NCBI GenBank assembly: GCA_035771165.1
Contig: JAWNZC010000421.1
Location: 1,155,001 to 1,219,000, forward strand
Length of the DNA: 64,000 nucleotides
From: Paragorgia papillata
Lineage: Eukaryota; Cnidaria; Anthozoa; Scleralcyonacea; Coralliidae
Reading direction: 5' to 3'
Translations under genes and position numbers: made by a program
Shown here: one piece after another, positions 23,401 to 35,000 of the stretch
Position numbering within the stretch: the first letter of the stretch is position 1
Layout: each line of letters begins with the position of its first letter
Notes under the pieces: generated by a model
Seen by the model: only the letters and a program-made list of their open reading frames with translations
Databases searched by the model: none
What the model was told of the DNA's origin: nothing

Positions 23401-26006
23401 AGTGCTGTTTGCATTTCGACAACTTTATAACAGGCGTTTTGTAGACGTCGTCAAGCTCATGCAGTTACTCAGAAAAGATTTCTGAGTCCAGGCATGCAAG
23501 GTTCGAACCTACAACCTTCTAATGACCGGTTAGAGACGCCCAGCTCAAGCGTCTATAACCGGTCATTAGAAGATTGCAGGTTCGAACCTTGTCTGCGGAT
23601 CAGAACTCTTTTCTGAGTAATTGAGCTTGACCAACGTCTACGAAGCGTCTGCTGTATACATTACCCCAAACTTGCAAACGCACCAACGTACACTACATGT
23701 ATATAGTACGTACAACTTATCATATACTATTAATTTTATGCTAACGCCAGACGATTTTAGTTTGGAAATCCAAACAGTTATGGTTTAATCATTAAAACTT
23801 AGACTTCAGTCTATAACTCATATGTTGATTAGAATTTCTGGTGACATTAGATACATTTAAACCATGTAAAGAAGCTCACAAAGTTAAAATGATAACCTCC
23901 TTGTATTGTTATTTAAGCTTCTAACAATTGTGGATGTTATAAAATTTGAACTTTTCCATGCAATCATATTTTTAGTTGCTGGAGCAGTTGTGACCAAAGA
24001 ACAAATAATAAAAGGAAAAGTTGTGACAATGAAACGTTATAAAGACCATAAAGCACCTGTAACAGAAAACAAGGTTTGTCCAAAAATTCCGACAGAACTT
24101 TATCTTTTTAAAGTTCATAACTTGTGATGTGAAAATTTAGCGATAAAATAAATTTAAAGTTCATAACTTGAATAACCAATTTCCAACAAATTAAATAACT
24201 ATATTAAGTGCCAAAGTTATCTTCGTAAAGGTGAAGTAATACGAGCAACAAATTGCTGCAACATTGTTGCGTTGCAAGTTGAATAGCGTTGTTGCACGTA
24301 TTACCTTTCTTCATAATATTGTAATAATTGAACAGAACACGATACATTATAGGTGCTTGGAAACATGGAATTTATTTCTCGTGTCGAACAGGATATCTCA
24401 CAAGTTCTCTTTGCTCAAAATTGTCTGGTGTTTCTCTGAATATAATACAGAAAGTTCTCACACGACAACACGAATGAAAGGGTTATTTCAGAAAAAGCCA
24501 CTTCCATTTGAATTTGAAATCTTTCCTTCTGAACGTAGTATGCTTTATTAGTATAAATACACAGATGATTATAGAAAATCGCGCGCGCTGATTGGTCGAG
24601 TTACTTCGGATTAATTCTCGATAATCACCTACAGCGTTTATCCAAAATGGCCGCCAGCCAAGTTGTCAATGGTCGTTAACAATATGTTGTTCCTAAAAGT
24701 ACGAAAATGTGTATTTATACTAAAACAATTATTCGCCTCAGGCTCAGTGAATATCGGTGAATAATAACCGAGACGAAGTCGAGGTTACTATTCACCGATA
24801 TTCACTGAGCCTGAGGCGAATAATTGTTAAATAGCAAACTAAAAAATTACAAATTCTATATTTCTTTCGGCTCATCGTGCATTTATCAGCAAATTGCGAG
24901 GGATGTAAGGCAGTTGTGGTTTGAAACACCCCCTAAGCAATCACTGGCATGTTAGCATTTCACTCATTTAAACTACATGTTCTATTGGTTTTTGGTGAAT
25001 AAAAATTTCGAATGTAGGAATACATCAAGGCCTTTCGGCTAGAATCAATAGACCACGTTTACACGATGCAGGTACAATTTGGAAATGGAACAAAATCATG
25101 TCGGTGTCACGGTGTGTAAATACAGGTCAAAAGGTATTGCGTTTACACGATGCTGGTATAATTTAATGACGGATTAACATGCGACGCATGTTCTCTCCCA
25201 ATGAGAATGGAGAAAGAAGCAAAAGTAGTCAGTGAAACGCTCTGACTACTTAGCTATAAGGGTGGTTGTAATGCCGATGAAGAATTAGGTATATTATACA
25301 AGTAATATTTAGCTTTAGTCTTGTTTAAACATGAAAATTATATATTCTACTTCTTCTTATCAATTATCAGCAAACTTCGAGGGGGCTAAAGGCAGTTATA
25401 GTTTCAGACATTCCCGAAGGAACTACCAAAAACGCTTTACATATTCATTTCCAAAAGAAAAAGAACGCGGGAGGAGAAATCAACAGCATAACACTATCAA
25501 AAGATGGCAAACAAGCTTTAATTTTCTTCGACGAACCCGAAGGTAAATTGTTGAAACTGTTAAGCAGGATTTCAAATGGAGAAATGCCTAAACATCTTTT
25601 TCTTTGTCTTATCAGCTCTCGGGTAGAACCATACAATGCGAAATCTGTACAATTTAAAGATATTCGTTCATGTGACATTTTTTTAACTAGTTGGAATTCG
25701 GTCTTATTCTGATCAGTAATACAAGTTTTTTCTTTATGTAAATTTTAGAGCAAGGCATTGTAATAAAAATTCAATATTGTTATATCCAATCATGAATGTT
25801 CAACAACAGATTCAGACTGACGAAATAGGGGGCTAGATTATATTTTTTAATTTTCCATATGGACTAGGAAAGTCTGGAATAGTGCTATCAGAATTTCTAG
25901 GGTCTCTGAGGTAGCAATTTGACAATTTCGTCACTCTAAAGAAGCCTTTTCCAGCTTTAATATATTATTATTATTATTATTTATTATTATTTATTATTAT
26001 TTATCA

Positions 26007-26081
<75 letters not shown>

Positions 26082-29000
26082 GATATGGTTAATAAGTTAA
26101 TGAATAATGATCTTTTTAACAATCCTCCTCAGAATAACCGACATCATTGTTTTACTCGCACACTATATATAGTTGCACAAGCAGTTATTCACACCGAGCA
26201 AAGAATGCAAGGAAAACTTTTAAAGATTGAGCCGCTACAAAAATCAGACAAGGTTTGTTCTACAAAGTAATAATTTTCTGTGAATAATTGTCTCAATAAT
26301 CGTTACGGTACAATTTGAAACCGGGACAAAATTGGACCGATGTGTAAATAGTCACTTGCCGAATTTGCTTCAGTAAGCACGAACGACGACTTGAAATCGA
26401 GGTTGGGTATGAAAGTAATTAAGAGTAAATGCATTACTTTCTCAATGCCAACCCCGACTTGGAGCCATTGTTTCGTATAGGCATTGAAGCGAATTCTGGA
26501 AGTGTCTATACAGGTCAAAAGATCTTGCGATTAACAATGCCGGTGTATGATTTAATGAATCACGTGCATTGTAGCTCTTTTTTAAATATTATGTTAAAAG
26601 GATACAAAAGAGAAGAGAACAGTATGGATAACCAACCTTGTGGAAGAAATTACGGAAAACGATCTCATGATGTTCTTTCAAAAAAGGAAGAACGGAGGAG
26701 GCGAAATTGAAAATGTAAAATTATCGCGCAATCACAAAGAAGCTTTGATAGTGTTCGAGGACGCTGAAGGTAAAGCATCGATGTCTGTATTATAAACTTA
26801 AGAAGCGGGGTTGCATAATGCACACAGAGACTAACTTGTGCTCACTAGTTTATTGTAATTTTTCTACAATTCAATTGATTTATTATATAAAATAGCTGGT
26901 TTACTTTCACTTCATAAATAAAGGACAGATATTAAAGCAGTCATTGTTTTTCCTGAGAGCCTAGGAGTAAAATAACTCGTATATATACTCGTATATATGT
27001 ACCTCAAGGTTTTCCTATTTATTTTTCTTTGAATGTTTAAACATTTACAGATAAGATATATACGCCGCTTGCTCGATAAGAATTTACCCTAATATTACAA
27101 GTGTATGCACACAGCAGCATATAAGATTACATGCACGCCTATAGTAGCACACAGTAAACAACCGCTATAAGAACCTATATACTACGTTTTACCAGCCTGG
27201 ATCAGGTATTTATAAGTAATCTTACTTATATTTGCTAACTAACAAATTATGAGTGTCAGATTCTATTTGTCAGATTCTAGTATAAAAGTCAGTCTAGTAC
27301 TACAAAATAGAAATTGTGAAAAAAAAATTTTCTTTTTTTAAGGTGCCATTTGGCTCCTACGCTTTGAATAAAATAAATTTTATCGCCAAAATTTCCCCCC
27401 TGGAAATCAAATAAATAAACAAACTCGAAGCTAGTCGATATATAAAATCAGACTGGGCGGTGAATAGTAATATATCCACTAAAAAAACTGGAAAGCCAAA
27501 TTTGGTTGGATTAAGTAGCTAATTATAATCCACAACAATATGCTTCAGTGCCTCAAAATCAACCCCAGCGTCTAGCGCGATCACGTTGAATAATGAATCC
27601 ACAGATAATTCAAACGGCCGCCATGTTGGACGCAGGAGGGCCAATTAGGAACGAAGGAATAGGCGGAAGGTTCTTAACAGCGGGTGTGTACTGTATTGAT
27701 AGCACCAACGCAACCTTTACTAATTTATCACCTGTGGTTTAGTTGCACAGGCAGTCGTGAACAGAGAACATATAATTAAAGAAATCGCCGTCGAAGTAAA
27801 GCTTTATGAAGCCCCAGATAACAAGGTGAGTATAATTCCAATTCCAAAAAAGCTAACCACTAAAACTAAATGAACGAAATACTTGATAGAAACATAAAAT
27901 GTTAAAATTTCGGGATACTAAAATAATGAAACTTCAACCAAAATATTTATATGTAGGCACCAGGCAACTACTATATTTCCAAGCAACTCTTTACAGTTAT
28001 AGCCTTCATAGGAAACATGTACAAACGGCGTTTTGAAAAGAAAAATGCATGTACTTGATAACATTCCTGACAGTTTTCCTGTATGTACTTCATTTTCGGA
28101 TATTCCTGCCAGTTTTTATCTTTCATATATAATAGAGAACCCCTGGAACCCCTGATGAAACACTGAAACTCGAAATTACATGAAAATTATTGCCCAGCAA
28201 ATAATTCTTAAGATAGGCATAATAAACAAACATCAAGAGTCGTGGATAAACATATATAATAAAGAATTTTTTCAAAGAATTGAAAAAGAATTTGATTCAT
28301 TAGCTTTCATGTTCTTAGGTTGAAGTGATTTCAAAGGAAAGAAGAACAGTATTTGTTTCTGACATCCCGAAAGGACAAACTAAAAACAGTATACAAATTC
28401 ATTTCCAAAAGAAAAAACACGGAGGAGGTGAAATTGAGGAAGCAAGACTTTCACAAGATGGTCAGGAAGCTACGATTGTTTTTGAAGATCTAGAAGGTGA
28501 ATAAAAACTTGAACAGTTTAAATGTTCTTTTTTTTATCCTATGCAAATATTTTTTATTTTAATCTTATATTTGTATGGTAGTTTGTTTCTTGTCTGCTTG
28601 TTTGTATTTTTTTTCATAAATCTTCTTTAAGTTAAATCTTGACTGCATAGCTCCATTCCTTTATATTAGCTGAACATTTGTTTCCTTTTCTTTAATTATC
28701 TTTGATCTATAGTTGCACATGCAGTGGTGAATAAAGAACAAGTAATTAAAGGGAAACTCGTAAAAGTAACGCATTATCAGCCGCATTCAAGTGATGATTA
28801 TGAACCAAAGGTTTGTATTATAAACTAATTAGCAAAAATTGATAGAGACGCTGATGATAAATCGCAATATCTTTATATGGCCAGCTAAAAGTATATTCTC
28901 GCAATTTATGTATGTACGCTTTTAGTTGCTTCTTGAAATAAGCTATTCGTATAAACAGTGGTTTAAAAACATGGCGTGGATACTTGCAGTTAAACATTCA

Positions 29001-32000
29001 CTTGGTTTTGGGCACTTGTTTATGGTATTTGTGAACGTTGTGGTCACTCGTTTTCGCGTGTGGTCATACTACGTAATCACTTGTATGTACGTTTAGTCAA
29101 AATTGTTTTTTTATACCCACAAGATTAAGACAAAACATATATGACGAAAAGTCAAATGCTGGAGATTGTACTAGATTGGAACATAACTGTGAAAATTCAG
29201 TGCGGCGAAACTTGGCCTGTTTTTTCTTCAGTTCAATACCTTTGAGAAACGCCACAAAAAGCAACTCCAATTTGCAGCTTTTCCACGTAACTGGCTACGT
29301 TTCACTAGTAACCCTTACAAATCAAATTTGTAGAAGAAAAGAAAGATATATCGGAAATGAATGACCAAAATAGAAACTGTAAAATAACATCTATTTTCTC
29401 TCTCCATTATGGAGTAAGGCTATGATAAATCTATATGCATTTTAAAATAAGTTTTGTTTTCGCTTTTCATCTAATTTGAAGGTTGACGAAGTTTTAAATA
29501 AAGCAAACACAATTTTGGTAACTGACATTCCTGAGGGAAAAACGGAAAACACTTTATATATTCATTTCCAAAGGAAAAGGAATGGTGGAGGAGAAATTGA
29601 GGAAGTGAGACTTTCACAAGATGGTCGAAAGGCCTGGGTTGTTTTCGAGAATCCAGAAGGTAAATAAACGCTTGCATGCTTCAACTACATGTTTTTTTCC
29701 TTATGAAAAAAATCGAAAGAACTTTTTATGTTATCTCATGACACATGTACCCACAATTCATTGTTCCAACAGAAGCATTAAATCCTTTATTCAACTGATT
29801 AGCATGCAGGTGAGTACGCATAGTGGGATAGCTAGTTATCCCAATGTTTTGACTGCTTATCGCATACTAATGAGTATTTTCCTTTCTAACTCTTGTTTCT
29901 TTCTCGGTAAGTTAAATAAAAAACAAAATGATTTCACTGCAAGAGAGTCACGAGATAAAATGCTGCGGCCCCTCGTGGCTGTTAAGCTTCACTCACGATG
30001 TTAAATCCCATATCACACTCGTGACCATTGATTAACCCATACTTAATTTAATTATCTTATTCACATGTTTTGTTGGGTTTTTTTTTTGTGTTTTTCTTCG
30101 TGTGTGTTTTTAGGTTAAACTAGCAAAGAGTAGCTATTATTTCTAGCAGCTTTATTTTGTATTGTATTGTATTGTATTGTATTGTATTGTATTGTATTGT
30201 ATTGTATTGTATTGTATTGCATTGCATGTATTGTATATAAAATCTTAAAAAAAATACAGGAGTGTGTAATTAGCACACTGTTTCTTATTTAGTGGCAAAA
30301 GCAGTGGTTAACACACAGCAGGTAATTGGTGGAAAAGTTATGAAAGTAGAGTTACTGGACGAAGAAAATAAGGTTGGTTTTCTGGTTTATTTGCAACTTA
30401 ATCTCAAATATTACAATCTAATCTGTTTTTCAAGATGATTGTACGATTGTACTAATTTTACGTTTTAAATAATCTAGATTGATTTTAAGATTTGTTTTGT
30501 TTCGCTTTATGTCGCTTTGTTTCGCTATGCTTCGCTTTGTTTTGTTTCAATTCGCTATGTTTTGCTTTGTCTTTTTCCCTCTGGTATTATAGAAATAATT
30601 TAGAAAAGAAAAGAGTTTCCCTCTATGTATTTTGTGTTTTATGCTGAATATAAGTCGACATCTGTTCAGCATTTTTGTTTTTGTAACCAGATGCAAACAA
30701 AGCCTGAATTGGTTTCCGATATTCCCAAAGACACAGAACGCCGCCCCCACATTGAAAATAAATCAAATAGCACGAGTGGATCAAACAATATACGTAAATC
30801 AAAAGACAAAGCTGGACAGTTAGTACAGGATGAACAAAGTTACCCAGAAGGTCGGCAGGACACGACAATTACTGAAGATTCAAACGGTAAGTTATTTCTA
30901 GTAGCGAGACCAGGAATAAAAGTCTAAATAATCCATAACCAAGGTCATCATCGTCCTATTATCCATCACGTGCTTTTAAATTATTAGTTAAGGAGCATAC
31001 GAGCACACAGCGCCTGTCCACGAAAGAGATCGTCAATAGAAACTATTTTGAGCCACCAAGAAAAGTAAATCAGGTTTGTGAAAACATAAATAGTTTTTTC
31101 TTTAGAAAATACACCAGTGATGTAATTACCCATGGTAAAAAATTTTACAAAAAAATTCAGATGTGACGATGACCTAATCCAATCTAATCAATTCCCAATC
31201 AATTCAGTACAGACCTTATTCATAACTGGCCGACGATTTAAAATCCTTTTATGTGCATATAAATTAGCCCCTCTGACCTCGTTTTAGAGTAAAGATTCTT
31301 TTGAATTTCGCACATGAAAACGAGTTTAGAGGGGCTAATTTATACGCACATAAAAGAATATTAATTCTACGGCCATTTATGAATACGGTCTATAATACTA
31401 ATGCAAAGTGATTGATAAAAATATAATTAGCCTATTTTACCATTGGGCATTGGTGCAAATGTAGAGAGAATTCATGAAAACGAAAGAGTCGTGATTTTGT
31501 TAAACAAAATTTAAAAAAAGCAAACAAGTCAAAAACAAAGTTTGAATTGGACTTTGGCATAGAAAAATAAAATAACAAATAAAAATAAGAAACAAGAAAT
31601 AGCAACAATGCCTCAGTTGGACCATAAGAGGCGACTGGAGTCGTTTTATGATTTTATTAATAAGTAACTTTATATTCATTTTACTTTCCAAAAAAAGGTC
31701 GAAGAACTGCCCTCAAAGACCCAAGAAGATGTCTATCTAGAAAGAACAATCCTAGTTTCAGATATACCTGATGGAGTTACAGAAACCAATGTGGTTATTT
31801 ATTTCCAAAGGAAAAGTAACGGTGGTGGTGAAGTGGAAACAGCAAAAATGTTTCCTGAAGACCGAAAAGCTTTGGTTATCTTTGCAGAGCACCATGGTAA
31901 GATCTCTAAACTGTCTCAAAAGTATACCTATGGCCACGCATACTCATCCAATACTTCGTTCGTTCGTAAGTTCGTTCGCTCGTCCGTCCGTCCGTCCGTC

Positions 32001-35000
32001 CGTTCGTTCGTTCGTTCGTTCGTTCGTTCGTTCGTTCGTTCGTTCGTTCGTTCGTTCGTTCGTGATAACTGCATTCTGGTTGGCTGAGATATTCACTGTC
32101 TATTCATTGTAAACTACTCGTAGTGAAAGATTCAATTTTCAAATACAAAAACAATGGTAGAAAAGTTGCGTTTTATACCGAGGTTACTATAATATACCAG
32201 TTGGTTTATACAAATATAATATGCATCAATACGCAAGGTTGTACTTTCTATTTTGCACGTAACACAGAGATTAGAGAATACCTAAACACAAAAAGTATAA
32301 AAGTAGGTCTCTTTACGCCTAAAGGCCTGGCCAAACGCTTTCAATTACATCGCATTCAACATCATTCAACATTGTTGAACGATGTTGAATAATGTTGAAA
32401 GCACGAGTGGCCAAATGAATTCAACATCGTTCAACATTCATGAATGACAATTGATTGAACGCGGGCTACCACAAAAGCTGGAATCGACAATATCCCGCAT
32501 GGCGCATGTCTCTGTTTAACAAAGTTGAATGAAATGTGGCCAAATGCGTTCAACACCTTTCAACATTTTGAGAACAATAGAAATGTTGAACGCGTGCATG
32601 TTGAACGAAAATTTGAATTTGAACATGTTCAAATTTCGTTTAACATCATTCAACACCATTCAACAACGTCAGTCAACATCATTCAACAGGGGTGGTCAAA
32701 CGCTTTCAACATGTTGAATTCAATAATGTTGAACGATGTTGAATCCTTAACGCTTTTTATCGATTAAAATGTAAATACGATTTTCTTGATTATTTAGTCG
32801 CAGAACAAGTCCTGCAGAAAAAACATACGCTCAACGATAAAGATATCCTTGTGGAAAAATACGATCCGCCCCCAAAGAAAGTCAAGGTTAGTTTTACAAG
32901 AAATCTGGAGGGTGCGTGCAGAAGACTATTTCAGAACCACTTAGTTATAAATTCATGTCCAGAATAAACCCAGGTACTTTATGTAGGCCTGACGCCAATA
33001 TACATGCAATCCTTAACTCTTTCCTGTCCGAATTGGTCTTTAGTATTTTATTCTCGCTAACGCCAGACGATTTTATTCACCTCTGGAGAAGCCCTCGGAC
33101 AGGAATGAGTTATAAACTATCTCTTTAACCCAAACCTACGAATTGGTGCATACTGGACATGAACTGATTAGCATGCAGGTACTTCATTGGATTCCTTACA
33201 TACAGATATCGCCTGCTACCAAGCGTTTTTTGGGAAAACCCTATTTAACATGGTAACATTAGGCATACTCCTTACCTTTGTTCTCGTTGGCACATAAATT
33301 AAGTACATACACGCATAACACAGAATCACTGAATCACTCTTAGTAATGTCCTCATCAGACTAGGAGCTGATCCTCCAGATAGTTACACAAGCCCCTGTCT
33401 ACATTAAATTAAAAAAGAAGTTCAATCACACGTTATCATGAATACCGTATTTACCCGAACAAACGCCGCGGCGTTTATTAAATTTTTTATTCGAGGGAGG
33501 AAACTAAAACCTTAAGAACACAATTAATATGTCTCTTCTGGAATGTTCACTGTCTCATTTGGTGACTAAGTTTGTGGTGACTAGCGCACTGCTGTCACTT
33601 TTCTTATTCAATTTCAATGTCAGTGTCCCCTTCGTGGTCCGAGTCCAAAGTTACTTTTTTTAAGCGCAGTACTCGAGTTGGTTGGTTGAGAATGGTTCGA
33701 TTAAACGCCGCATTGATGAGAATAAATGCGGCGTTTATTCGAGGGCGGCGTTTAATAACATTTTTGTTTGTAACTGCGGCGCTTATTCGAGGGCGGCGTT
33801 TAATCGAGTAAATACGGTAGTCTGAAAATGAATATTCTCCTGTATGTTCGTGTAAAATGTAACCATGCTTGTGTATCCGGCTAAACAAATGATTTTTGTT
33901 AAAAAAATATGACTAACAGTGGCATTAATGTCTTTCTTTTTCACTGCAGGTTGAAAACGTCTTTACTACAGTAACAGCAACTATGAATCCCACAATTCTT
34001 CAAAGGATTGAACCAAGTGTTTGTAAAGCTGTGTTGGATGAGACAGGAGCGGTTACTGGAATACAGTGGCACCACGCAGCCTATGGTCTGTTGATAACAG
34101 GATCGTTGGAACAAGTAATAAAGGCCGGAGAGTTTCTACAGTTGAAAATGAGCAACAAGTGTTTGGAAGAAGCTGAGGCGAGAAACGATAACTACGATGG
34201 AAGCTCGCATGAACTGGGTGTTAAGAACCCAAACGTAAAGCAAGAGTCCCAAGTAAATTGGTCCCCAAGAAGCAACCACCCTACTGTTAAAGAGAGTATA
34301 CCTTCATGTGAGTTTGATGGACATGAAAATAAACATTCACGCCCAAGCCATGGGTACTCGCAATCGTCAGGAATGTCGTGGGAATCCAACTACCGGAGGT
34401 CTGCTCAAAATCAGGTGACTTCACCCCGGGGCAATACGGATACTGCTTTCGCTGGGAAAACATCTGAACATCTTGGCGAACAAATGGATACTTCCGAAAC
34501 TGCCCCTACTGTTGATCAGAAAATCCGTGTTTCGCGTGATTCAGGTGCACAGGCATATCCTAACCAACTCAAAGAAACTAAGGATGCACGGGCAAACGAA
34601 CAGAGCAGCGCCAAACCGACCAGATTAGAACGCTATTACAGCCAGCCAAACACCCAAACACCCGAGTCTGGACCACGAAGCCTAGATGGGGCTAGAAACC
34701 ACCAGAATTCTGAACAAACGTCAGATGGTCCTAGAATTAGCGTTTCAAACGACCAACCCAACGCAAAGCCGCGTAGCCAAGCAGGTCTCCAAGGACTTCC
34801 TGTTCAACCTGCCAAGCCAACTCCTGTTCCGCGGCACAGTCGTTCTCAAAAAGACGCGGGCGGAGACACAGCACGGTCTGATAATTTGAAAAATCCCACA
34901 AGCCAAAATAGAGAATCTTTTTCTGAACGACGTCAAAATGCAGCAACATTTTCGTTGGTAAAAACATCTTTGGAAAACGTTTTCAGCCTGACAGAATCAA

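Noticed and set aside
23490..23600. tRNA gene
   Set aside because: GGTTCGAACC words are present, but no A box with correct spacing or acceptor stem; they belong to a palindromic element.
31771..32112. RSFVRSFVRS frames here and at 45843-46211
   Set aside because: Read-through of an RRM exon into an intronic CGTT/CGTC array; the splice donor lies before it.
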